NCBI GenBank assembly: GCA_030639705.1
Contig: DAOWKX010000221.1
Location: forward strand, 1 to 15,913
From: Candidatus Aminicenantota bacterium
GTDB taxonomy: Bacteria; Acidobacteriota; Aminicenantia; UBA2199
Direction: 5' to 3'
DNA length: 15,913 nt
In this document: positions 6,750 through 13,934 of the stretch, piece by piece
How the letters are laid out: the number at the start of each line of letters is the position of its first letter
Numbering within the stretch: the stretch's first letter is position 1
Position numbers and translations under genes: made by a program
The notes under the pieces: generated by a model
Databases searched by the model: none
The model's input: only the letters and a program-made list of their open reading frames with translations
What the model was told of the DNA's origin: nothing

Positions 6750-7634
6750 ATGAGCGTTCTTATCCCGTTTATTAAATCTTTGAGATTCAAACAACAATGG
6801 GTAAAAAATATCTTCATCTTTGCGCCCATGATTTTTGGACTCCATTTTTTTCAATTTCGATATGTAAAAAACGGGATAATTGCTTTTATACTATTCGGAT
6901 TTGTCACCGGATGTATTTATATTTTTAATGACTGTGTTGACAAAAATAGTGATCGATTCCATCCCGTAAAGTCCCAAAGACCGATTGCATCAGGGAGTTT
7001 AAAGGTAAAGACAGCCATAATCGGAGCATTGATATTATTAATACTGGATCTTATTTTGATATACAGGTTTAATGTTGATTTCTTTCTGATTTCCATTATA
7101 TACATTGCCATCAATCTTTTATATACCTTTTATTTAAAAAAAGTTGTTATTCTTGATGTATTAATTATTGCAATCGGATTTGTATTGAGGGTATTGATCG
7201 GTGGGGTGGTTGATAATATCAAATTATCTCCCTGGATATTGATTATGACTTTTTTAATATCTATTTTTCTGGGCCTGGTTAAAAGAAGGCAGGAAATGGT
7301 TAAATTAAATGTGTCACCTGCTGAAGTCAATACCAGGAAAACATTGAAACAATACAATATCTCTCTTCTGGATCAGTTGATTTCCGTAACCATCGCCACC
7401 ACCCTGATTTCCTACATCATGTATGTGCTCAATCCCGGAATTCAACAAAAATTTGACACCGAAAAACTGTTTTTTACCATTCCCTTTGTAGTATTCGGAA
7501 TATTTCGCTATTTATACCTGGTATATACAAAAGAGAAAGGAGAGAGCCCGGAGGAGGTTTTTTTTTCAGATCTACCTTTTTCACTCAATATTGTCCTATG
7601 GGTCATTGTGTTTATTCTATTGATTTGTTATTAA
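6750..7634 (+). CDS. UbiA-family prenyltransferase, decaprenyl-phosphate phosphoribosyltransferase type
   Basis: This is a 294-residue integral membrane prenyltransferase with roughly eight hydrophobic segments. The first Asp-rich motif begins N60-D61 and includes D64, D68, R69, H71, P72 and K74, with RPIASG at 77-82. This NDxxDxxxDRxHPxKxxRPIASG pattern marks the branch that joins phosphoribosyl pyrophosphate to a polyprenyl phosphate, the first step toward decaprenyl-phospho-arabinose in mycobacteria. The second motif, YTFYLKKVVILDV (D136) followed by GFVLR, and FLGLVKRRQE fit as well. The conserved LRFKQQWVKNIFIFAP near the N-terminus requires a start at or before 6750. It has its own promoter and probably a leaderless mRNA. 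No DprE-like epimerase genes are in view, so the product of the pathway is unknown. Branch assignment is good, actual substrate inferred. Confidence 0.85.
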   Translation: MSVLIPFIKSLRFKQQWVKNIFIFAPMIFGLHFFQFRYVKNGIIAFILFGFVTGCIYIFNDCVDKNSDRFHPVKSQRPIASGSLKVKTAIIGALILLILDLILIYRFNVDFFLISIIYIAINLLYTFYLKKVVILDVLIIAIGFVLRVLIGGVVDNIKLSPWILIMTFLISIFLGLVKRRQEMVKLNVSPAEVNTRKTLKQYNISLLDQLISVTIATTLISYIMYVLNPGIQQKFDTEKLFFTIPFVVFGIFRYLYLVYTKEKGESPEEVFFSDLPFSLNIVLWVIVFILLICY

Positions 7635-7635
7635 A

Positions 7636-8280
7636 TTGAAACAAAGTGAAGTTGAGATTATAAGGCGATTACGCTTTGGGAGTGTTCTGGAAAAAGAGCT
7701 GATCGATATATTTGATCAAAACCGGGATAATTATCGAATTCAGTTTCAGCTGGTGCAGCATCCAAAATTTCCCGTCAAAGTGGCTTTGAACATCATCCAT
7801 CATCTGTTTTCCATGGATATCATACGGGTGATCAAAAATAGACGAACAAATCCATTTATCCGTAAAAAAGCGGAGATTGAGTTTAAAATCAGGTACCAGA
7901 GGTTGCCGCTGGGAGAAAAAATATCTTATTTAAAAAAATCTCCGATTCAAGTATTGGAGAATTTTCTTGAAGAAAATGATGAAAAAGTCCTGAAGGTCAT
8001 TTTTGGTAATTGCGAATGTACCGAAGAGCTGGTATTAAAATTTTTGAACAGAAAGCAACAGAAGTACACTTTATACAATGCACTCGCAGTCACCCAATGG
8101 CCCAGAAGACCTGTTCTTGCCGAAGCAATCTCCAGAGATAGTCAAGCTCCCATCAAGATTTTACTGGATATTATTCCATTTTTAAGCATGGACAAACTAA
8201 GAAGATTATTTGAAAAAAAAGGCACCCATCAAATTGTTAAAGAAAACATTTCAAACCAGCTTAAAAAAAGACAGACCTAA
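7636..8280 (+). CDS. Uncharacterised helical-repeat protein with internal duplication
   Basis: I do not recognise a characterised family. The 214-residue product has no signal peptide or membrane segment and reads as alternating amphipathic helices, in the manner of HEAT or leucine-rich-variant repeats. Residues 42-88 and 168-213 resemble one another: both go P-[VI]-K, then LNII or LDII, then a L-F/L-SMD core, R at a fixed distance and a basic C-terminal helix. A middle unit (about 104-138) has the NDEKVLKVIFGN type of helix pair. The start is a TTG one base after the upstream TAA, with no Shine-Dalgarno, so translation is probably coupled to the prenyltransferase gene. The protein is basic at both ends. 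A scaffold or protein-binding role is a guess from the fold only. Confidence 0.7.
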   Translation: MKQSEVEIIRRLRFGSVLEKELIDIFDQNRDNYRIQFQLVQHPKFPVKVALNIIHHLFSMDIIRVIKNRRTNPFIRKKAEIEFKIRYQRLPLGEKISYLKKSPIQVLENFLEENDEKVLKVIFGNCECTEELVLKFLNRKQQKYTLYNALAVTQWPRRPVLAEAISRDSQAPIKILLDIIPFLSMDKLRRLFEKKGTHQIVKENISNQLKKRQT

Positions 8281-8302
8281 CAATCAACTAATGAAATGCA
8301 TT

Positions 8303-8505
8303 CCAAAATTCACCACCTAAATTTGGATATTTCCCCAAAATCAAGATCAAGCAGGTGTGTCGGCTTCCCTTTGAACGGCTTGCGAATCCCATTTCTCGCC
8401 AATATCGAAAATGGGATGAAACGCTCCCAAAAACGAGAAACGTTTTTGGGTAAAGTGAAAAGGGATAGCGACTACAGCCTGCGAAAAATTTGATGGTGAA
8501 TTAAG
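8303..8505. repeat. Foldback (MITE-like) element with nested hairpins
   Basis: Nearly the whole 8281-8557 intergenic stretch folds on itself. Outer imperfect inverted repeats are AATTCACCACCTAAATTT (8307-8324) and AAATTTGATGGTGAATT (8486-8502). Inner arms 8351-8376 and 8455-8482 pair imperfectly, with GCAGG, TGT, TCG and TCCCTTT shared. Between them stand two hairpins: ATCCCATTT/AAATGGGAT (8386-8394, 8409-8417) and the perfect stem at 8426-8450. GCATT occurs directly at 8298-8302 and 8506-8510, just outside the arms, and could be a 5-bp target duplication, though so short a match may be chance. No transposase is encoded. It may be a miniature mobile element, a structured RNA, or both. A 65-codon open frame at 8296-8493 lies over it and is not counted as a gene. 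Confidence 0.55.
8426..8450. repeat. Perfect 10-bp hairpin within the foldback element
   Basis: CCCAAAAACG (8426-8435), loop AGAAA, CGTTTTTGGG (8441-8450): an uninterrupted 10-bp stem. It is followed by TAAAG rather than a T-run, so it does not look like a classical intrinsic terminator for the upstream unit, although it is the only strong stem there. Confidence 0.7.
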
Positions 8506-8519
8506 GCATTGCCCTTTTG

Positions 8520-8549
8520 TTGACAATTTCAGAGGTTTTATTGTATAGT
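8520..8549 (+). promoter_or_regulatory. Sigma70 promoter of the beta-barrel gene, apparently leaderless
   Basis: TTGACA (8520-8525) and TATAGT (8544-8549) are separated by 18 nt. The predicted start, about 8555-8557, falls immediately before the ATG at 8558. An in-frame TAG at 8546-8548 inside the -10 rules out an upstream start, and the bases between (TTCTTTCAA) contain no Shine-Dalgarno. Confidence 0.72.
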
Positions 8550-8557
8550 TCTTTCAA

Positions 8558-9727
8558 ATGAAAAAATATGTTTTAGTTGCGATCATATTTTTTGTCTTAA
8601 ATCATACTGGTTTTGCCGTCTTTCCCACGTTTTTTGGGGCGCGCTCTCTATCATTGGGTTATTCTTCTCTGGCATATAATTATGATGTGAATACCATCTT
8701 TATTAATCCTGCCCTTTTGTCCTCAATAACTCATTCTTTAAGCGGATATCAGTTTCAATACAGTTATTTTGATTACCGGGATTTTAAAGAAAGGTTGGAT
8801 GAAGTTCTGAGATATAATCTGAAAAATATTTCTTCAATGACCATAAATGAAAAAGAAATTCTATTTAATAAATTGAATGATCTTTTCGATTCCAAACACG
8901 GGTTGCATGGTTTTCGGGCAAACATCCCCGGCTTGGTTTCCAAAGATTATGGTTTCGCTACCTCTTTCGTTAATACGGCTGTGATGAATCCCACATCCAC
9001 TACCATATTTAATAAATCCGTCAATGATATAACCAATGAAGATATTGCATCTTTGAAAATGAGTTTCTTGGGATTAAGATATACCCAGTTTTCCTTGTCT
9101 TATGCCCTTAATATTTCAAGAGGTATGAGTTTCGGTATCAGCTTGCATTATATGTATGGCAAAATAACTGAATTTTATACATCAATTGTGGATGATATAT
9201 TTAATTCTGATAACTCGACCGACCAATATCTTGAATATGCCTGGGATGACGCCGAAGAATCATTTAATAAATTGAATGTTGATTTATCATTGTCGGTAGA
9301 TATTGGGAATTACTTCAAGTGTGGCCTTATGATGAGAAATGCAGGTAATCCAACTCTGGTTACCACGGAAAGGGATATCATACTGGAAAGACGGCTCACA
9401 GCTGGCCTGGCTTTCAGACCCGACCTTCAGTGGGGAATCTATCTGGATATTGATCTCAATAAAACAGATCTGTTTTATAACGGAGAGAATGTTCAGCTTA
9501 TTTCTCTGGGGGTGGAGAAAGGTTTTTTCAAAAATAAACTGTTCATAAGAGCCGGTTTTCTAAGTGATTTAACCGAGCAATATTTTCTGGGTAGCCGGTC
9601 CAATTGCCTGTACGGCCTGGGATTCGGTTTTAATATGAGCAAAATTTTAGTGGATTTTGCCCTGGGAATTGATAGCGGGGGGGCAGTCAACAATATGGCC
9701 ATTTCTGGTTTTTTTATGTTTAATTAA
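8558..9727 (+). CDS. Outer-membrane beta-barrel protein, PorV/TraF-like
   Basis: This is a 389-residue exported protein. Residues 1-20 are a typical Sec signal peptide (MKK, a hydrophobic core, then TGFA with likely cleavage after A20). The mature N-terminus has FGARSLSLGYSSLA followed by NTIFINPALLSS, the pattern of PorV/PorQ- and FadL-like barrels and of proteins annotated as UPF0164 or TraF-like. The rest alternates aromatic and hydrophobic residues as expected for about a dozen amphipathic strands, with the last strand ending ISGFFMFN, a C-terminal aromatic-plus-polar end usual for Bam-inserted barrels. It is a single-gene unit with its own promoter, upstream of the pilus operon. Whether it serves transport, secretion or pilus function is not shown. 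Localisation is well supported; family assignment is moderate. Confidence 0.75.
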   Translation: MKKYVLVAIIFFVLNHTGFAVFPTFFGARSLSLGYSSLAYNYDVNTIFINPALLSSITHSLSGYQFQYSYFDYRDFKERLDEVLRYNLKNISSMTINEKEILFNKLNDLFDSKHGLHGFRANIPGLVSKDYGFATSFVNTAVMNPTSTTIFNKSVNDITNEDIASLKMSFLGLRYTQFSLSYALNISRGMSFGISLHYMYGKITEFYTSIVDDIFNSDNSTDQYLEYAWDDAEESFNKLNVDLSLSVDIGNYFKCGLMMRNAGNPTLVTTERDIILERRLTAGLAFRPDLQWGIYLDIDLNKTDLFYNGENVQLISLGVEKGFFKNKLFIRAGFLSDLTEQYFLGSRSNCLYGLGFGFNMSKILVDFALGIDSGGAVNNMAISGFFMFN

Positions 9728-9760
9728 TATGTTGAAAAAGACTTATAATTGGCTTATTAT

Positions 9761-9789
9761 TTGACATACATGGGCTTTTTTTATATTAT
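9761..9789 (+). promoter_or_regulatory. Sigma70-type promoter of the pil operon
   Basis: TTGACA (9761-9766), 17-nt spacer, TATTAT (9784-9789). A start near 9796 gives a leader of about 22 nt containing AAAGAGAATGAGAGA before the pilB ATG at 9818. No sigma-54 -24/-12 element was seen here, so the motor genes look constitutive rather than directly driven by PilR. Confidence 0.72.
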
Positions 9790-9817
9790 TACTGTATAAG
9801 CTAAAGAGAATGAGAGA

Positions 9818-11527
9818 ATGAAAATCGGTGAATTACTCATAAAAGATGGAAGAATTACAGAAGAAAACCTTCAGCATGCCCTGGAAGTACAGAAAAAAGA
9901 GCCAGGAAAATTTGGCAGTATTTTGATTCGCCTGGGGTATGTGATGGAGGAGGATATTTCTCAGGTACTGAGTAAACAATTCGGTTATCCCTCAATAAAT
10001 CTGTCAAAATTTGATATTGATGAAAAAATTGCAGAACTTATTAAGCCTGAAATCGCGCGAAAACACATTGTTCTACCGGTTCATCGAATCGGATCGATTC
10101 TGACCTTGGCCATGGCGGATCCAGCCAATTTATTTGTTCAGGAAGAAATCCGGTTTTCTACAAATCTGAGAATTCAAGCGGTAATCGCACCGGAAAGTTC
10201 TATCTTAGAGGCGATAGATAAGTATTACGGTTCCTCAACCGGAATTGAAGCCCAAAAATTTCTGGAAGAGATCGAACTGGATGATGATGCCTCAATAGAA
10301 TTGATCGAGGAAGAAGAAGAAGATATGCTGGGAGAGGCTGACCTTGATGAAGATGCTCCAGCTGTAAAATTAGTGAACCTCACATTTAAAGACGCGATTT
10401 CCAAGGGGGCCTCTGATATTCATTTTGAACCCTACGAAAAAGTATTCAGAGTCAGATTCAGGATTGATGGTGTTTTACACGAATACATGACCCCCCCGAT
10501 GAATTTGAAGAATAAAATACTGTCCCGGGTAAAGTTAATTTCAGGAATTGATATTGCAGAGAGAAGGCTTCCCCAGGACGGTCGAATTAAGACCAAATTG
10601 GAGGTGAATGAACAGGTAAAACTGGTGGATATGAGAGTATCTTCCCTTCCCACCATTCATGGAGAAAAAATTGTGGTGCGGATCCTGGACAAAGATAATT
10701 TAATGCTTGACATGACCAAATTGGGCTTCGAAAAATTTTCCTTACAAAAATTTGAGAGTAATATCAGTGAACCGTGGGGCATTGTTCTGGTAACCGGCCC
10801 CACAGGATCCGGAAAAACCAATACCCTTTATTCAGCAATGTCAAAGCTAAATGATGAAGAAGTCAACATTTTAACAGCTGAAAACCCAGTTGAATTTAAT
10901 ATCTTCGGAATTAATCAGGTTAACATAAAAGAGCAAATCGGATTGACTTTTCCGGCGTGTTTGAGATCTTTTTTAAGACAGGACCCCAATATTATACTTG
11001 TGGGTGAGGTCAGAGATTTTGAGACTGCTGATATCGCAATCAAAGCAGCTTTGACCGGACATATGGTTTTATCGACCTTGCATACCAATGATGCACCATC
11101 ATCAATTGCCAGGTTAATCAACATGGGAATTGAACCATTTCTGGTTTCAAGCGCTGTCCGATTGGTGGTGGCCCAGCGCCTGGTAAGACGGTTATGTAAT
11201 TCATGTCGAAAAGAATCCAAGGTCCCTCCTCAAACATTAATTGATATCGGTTTTTCTCCGGAAGAAGCAAAGTCAGTAAAAATTTTCGAACCCACTGGAT
11301 GTGAGAAGTGCACCAATACGGGTTATAAAGGAAGAATAGGCTTATATGAAGTGATGGAAATTGATGATGAAATAAAAGAGTTAATAATGGTTGGCGTATC
11401 CACCTCGGAGTTAAGAATGAAAGCCAAGGAAAAAGGTATGTTGACATTACGAGAGAGCGGGATTAACAAAATAAAATCGGGAATCACTTCTATTGAGGAA
11501 GTATTGAGAGAAACTTCGAAAATTTAA
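9818..11527 (+). CDS. pilB: Type IV pilus assembly ATPase PilB (GspE family)
   Basis: PilB is the cytoplasmic hexameric ATPase that powers pilus extension (569 aa, normal length). The N-terminal MshEN-type domain spans about 1-140 (GELLIKDGRITEENL), followed by an acidic linker about 150-180. The ATPase core has the Asp box at 353-360, where TAENPVEF carries N356 in place of the usual Asp, Walker A GPTGSGKT at 327-334, Walker B ILVGEVRD ending at 400, and the His box LTGHMVLSTLHTN about 412-424. A zinc-binding pair C460/C463 and C495/C498 is the PilB/GspE signature and separates it from PilT. ATG 9818 gives MKIGELLIKDGRI, the family start. First gene of pilB-T-C-S-R; its stop is embedded in the Shine-Dalgarno of pilT. 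GspE of a type II system is less likely given the neighbours. Confidence 0.95.
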   Translation: MKIGELLIKDGRITEENLQHALEVQKKEPGKFGSILIRLGYVMEEDISQVLSKQFGYPSINLSKFDIDEKIAELIKPEIARKHIVLPVHRIGSILTLAMADPANLFVQEEIRFSTNLRIQAVIAPESSILEAIDKYYGSSTGIEAQKFLEEIELDDDASIELIEEEEEDMLGEADLDEDAPAVKLVNLTFKDAISKGASDIHFEPYEKVFRVRFRIDGVLHEYMTPPMNLKNKILSRVKLISGIDIAERRLPQDGRIKTKLEVNEQVKLVDMRVSSLPTIHGEKIVVRILDKDNLMLDMTKLGFEKFSLQKFESNISEPWGIVLVTGPTGSGKTNTLYSAMSKLNDEEVNILTAENPVEFNIFGINQVNIKEQIGLTFPACLRSFLRQDPNIILVGEVRDFETADIAIKAALTGHMVLSTLHTNDAPSSIARLINMGIEPFLVSSAVRLVVAQRLVRRLCNSCRKESKVPPQTLIDIGFSPEEAKSVKIFEPTGCEKCTNTGYKGRIGLYEVMEIDDEIKELIMVGVSTSELRMKAKEKGMLTLRESGINKIKSGITSIEEVLRETSKI

Positions 11528-11538
11528 GGAGAAGATGA

Positions 11539-12696
11539 ATGGCATTACCGCTTCCACAATTATTAAAAATAATGGTTGATGAAGGGGGAACAGACCTTCA
11601 TATCACAACCAATACTGCCCCGGTTATCCGGGTACATGGAAGTATAAAGAGGATCGAACATCCACCCCTGAGTCCGGCTGAGACCAAACAGATCATATAC
11701 AGTATTTTAAATGATACTCAGAAACATAAATTTGAAGAGAACTGGGAACTGGATTTTTCCTTCGGTATTAAAGGCGTTGCCCGTTTCAGAGCCAATGTTT
11801 ATATGCAGAGAGGGGCGGTTGCCGGTGCTTTCAGACGGATACCATATGAAATATGGAGCTTTGATAAACTGGGTCTACCTCATGTGGTTTCCACACTGGC
11901 TGACAGGCCCAGAGGATTGGTTTTGGTGACAGGCCCCACCGGTTCTGGTAAAACAACGACTCTTGCGGCCTTAACAGACAAAATTAACAAAGAGAGACTT
12001 GTTCATATAATAACCATTGAAGATCCGATTGAATACCTGCATACCCATCGCAAAGCAATTGTTAATCAGAGAGAATTGAATGTCGATACCAAAGGCTTTG
12101 AAGCTGCTCTTCGGTCGGTTTTAAGAGAGGACCCTGATGTCGTATTGATAGGAGAGATGAGAGATCTAGAAACCGTTCAATCTGCGATCACTATTGCAGA
12201 AACCGGTCATTTAACCTTTGCCACATTACATACCAATTCGGCATCACAGACCGTCAACAGAATTATTGATGTGTTTCCACCTCATCAACAGGATCAGGTC
12301 AGAACCCAACTGTCGATGAACCTGGAGGGAATTGTTACTCAGGCGCTATTACCCAGGGCTGACGGCAGGGGAAGGTGTTTGGCCGTTGAAGTCCTGATAC
12401 CCAATTCAGCCATTCGCCATCTGATCAGAGATAACAAAATACATCAGATTTATTCTACCATGCAAACCGGACAGGAGAAATATGGTATGATCACCTTTAA
12501 TCAATCCTTGGCAAATCTGTATTTCAGAAGAGAAATTAGCAATGAACTTGCTATATCGGTTTCCCATAATCCAGAGGAATTGGCAGACTTAATAAAAAGA
12601 GGTCCAAGCTCCTTATCCAGTCAATTCAGACAACGTTATAGCGGCAGTGTTGAATCCTCTCAGAGTTTCGGGTCAAATAATTTTCAAGGGAGATAA
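11539..12696 (+). CDS. pilT: Type IV pilus retraction ATPase PilT
   Basis: PilT disassembles the pilus, powering retraction and twitching. The 385-residue protein has an N-terminal PAS-like domain (GGTDLHITTNTAPVIRVHG), Walker A GPTGSGKT at 132-139, the Asp box ITIEDPIEYL at 158-167, Walker B VVLIGEMRD at 201-209, His box TGHLTFATLHTN at 222-233, and AIRHLIRDNK at 291-300, the PilT-specific AIRNLIRE motif with two conservative changes. The zinc cysteines of PilB are absent. A Ser/Gln-rich tail of about 28 residues after LIKRG looks disordered and is longer than in many PilT. AAGGAG at 11526-11531 precedes the ATG by 7 nt. It lies 11 nt after pilB and 9 nt before pilC. Confidence 0.96.
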   Translation: MALPLPQLLKIMVDEGGTDLHITTNTAPVIRVHGSIKRIEHPPLSPAETKQIIYSILNDTQKHKFEENWELDFSFGIKGVARFRANVYMQRGAVAGAFRRIPYEIWSFDKLGLPHVVSTLADRPRGLVLVTGPTGSGKTTTLAALTDKINKERLVHIITIEDPIEYLHTHRKAIVNQRELNVDTKGFEAALRSVLREDPDVVLIGEMRDLETVQSAITIAETGHLTFATLHTNSASQTVNRIIDVFPPHQQDQVRTQLSMNLEGIVTQALLPRADGRGRCLAVEVLIPNSAIRHLIRDNKIHQIYSTMQTGQEKYGMITFNQSLANLYFRREISNELAISVSHNPEELADLIKRGPSSLSSQFRQRYSGSVESSQSFGSNNFQGR

Positions 12697-12705
12697 GGGG
12701 GAAAA

Positions 12706-13917
12706 ATGGCTATTTATAAATATAAAGGAAAAAATAAAGTTGGAAATATTGTTGAAGGTGAACGAGTCGCTCGATCACCTCAGGAAGTGATTGCCGCATT
12801 GGAAAAAGAATCGATCCAGGTTCTCAGTGTAGATAAGAAAAAGATTCAGGTCCAAGTTCCATTTGCGGGCGGAATGCAGAGAAAGAAAGTCACTCTAAGG
12901 GAACTATCGGTCTTTAACCGTCAACTATCTGTGATGTTTAATGCCGGTCTTCCCATTACCCAGGGACTTGGAATCTTGGCGATACAGCAGAAGAATAAAT
13001 ATTTTCAGGAAGTGCTTTCGGAAATCAGGAAGGATGTCGAATCCGGATCAAATTTATCCAATGCCTTACGAAAACATCCCAAGGTGTTTAATGAGCTTTA
13101 TTGCAGTATGATCCAGGCAGGAGAAGCATCCGGAAGTCTGGATACTATCTTATTAAGATTGTCCCAGTATATTGAAAATATGACCAGATTAACTGCCAAG
13201 GTAAAGTCGGCTATGGCTTATCCCATCGCCGTTTTAATCATGGCTGTGGGTATTACTGCTCTTATTCTCTGGAAAGTGGTTCCGATCTTTGAAGATATGT
13301 TTGCTCAACTGGGTGCTTCCTTGCCCATACCCACCAAGATTGTTCTCAGTGCATCTGAATTTTTCCAGAGTTATTTTTTCTTTATTATTATTGGTGTCGG
13401 AATATTCATATTTGCCTTTCGATCCTATTATGCCACTTTTAGAGGTAGACGGGTTGTGGACAGAATTAAATTGAAACTTTGGGTATTCGGTCCATTATTA
13501 TTAAAGCTAGGTGTGGCCCGGGTCACACGAACCATGTCAACACTCTTAAATGCCGGTGTTGAGATTATTGAGAGTATTACTATAACGGCCAAAACCTCCG
13601 GTAACGCCATCATAGAAGATGCAGTACTTAAAAGTCGTGCCTCTGTTCAGGAGGGAAAACCATTGTGGGAATCCTGGGAAGAGGCAAAGATTTTTCCATT
13701 CATGGTCACCCAGATGGTCTCGGTAGGAGAACAAACCGGATCCTTATCCGCCATGTTGGGAAAAATTGCAGATTTTTATGATGAAGAAGTTGAAAATGCG
13801 GTTTCAACCTTGATTTCTATCATGGAGCCTATTCTGATCTTGATCCTTGGCGGTCTGGTTGGCTCTATTATTGTGGCCATGTATTTGCCCATGTTTGATA
13901 TTATTGGAAGAGTATAA
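12706..13917 (+). CDS. pilC: Type IV pilus inner-membrane platform protein PilC (GspF family)
   Basis: PilC is the polytopic platform that transmits motor motion to the pilin pool. The 403-residue protein begins with the usual MAIYKYKGKNKVGNIVEGE and has two GspF domains (about 65-190 and 268-390). Membrane segments are about 171-190 (AYPIAVLIMAVGITALILWK), 222-240 (rich in F and I) and 375-397 (leading to YLPMFDIIG). The motifs QLSVMFNAGLPITQGL and TLLNAGVEIIES are the paired domain signatures, and VGEQTGSL near residue 340 is standard. AAGGGGG at 12695-12701 overlaps the pilT stop region and gives a strong ribosome site. Length and ends are normal. Confidence 0.96.
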   Translation: MAIYKYKGKNKVGNIVEGERVARSPQEVIAALEKESIQVLSVDKKKIQVQVPFAGGMQRKKVTLRELSVFNRQLSVMFNAGLPITQGLGILAIQQKNKYFQEVLSEIRKDVESGSNLSNALRKHPKVFNELYCSMIQAGEASGSLDTILLRLSQYIENMTRLTAKVKSAMAYPIAVLIMAVGITALILWKVVPIFEDMFAQLGASLPIPTKIVLSASEFFQSYFFFIIIGVGIFIFAFRSYYATFRGRRVVDRIKLKLWVFGPLLLKLGVARVTRTMSTLLNAGVEIIESITITAKTSGNAIIEDAVLKSRASVQEGKPLWESWEEAKIFPFMVTQMVSVGEQTGSLSAMLGKIADFYDEEVENAVSTLISIMEPILILILGGLVGSIIVAMYLPMFDIIGRV

Positions 13918-13934
13918 TCTAAGATTCAATTACC

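Noticed and set aside
6597..6854. 85-codon minus-strand open frame across the ruvB-prenyltransferase junction
   Set aside because: It would overlap two real genes and the strong plus-strand promoter; no domain is visible.
8426..8450. Perfect hairpin as an intrinsic terminator of the upstream unit
   Set aside because: The stem is followed by TAAAG, not a T-run, and it is part of the larger foldback structure.
8296..8493. 65-codon open frame in the intergenic region
   Set aside because: It coincides with the foldback element, has no ribosome site, and its peptide shows no domain, signal or sensible composition.
10915..11447. Two minus-strand open frames of 101 and 109 codons inside pilB
   Set aside because: Antisense to the strongly conserved ATPase core; compositions look like antisense translation, with no independent support.
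13913..13918. TATAAT at the pilC stop, as a possible pilS promoter
   Set aside because: No -35 hexamer at 15-19 nt; the nearest candidates give spacers of 12 or 22 nt. pilS is more simply read from the operon.
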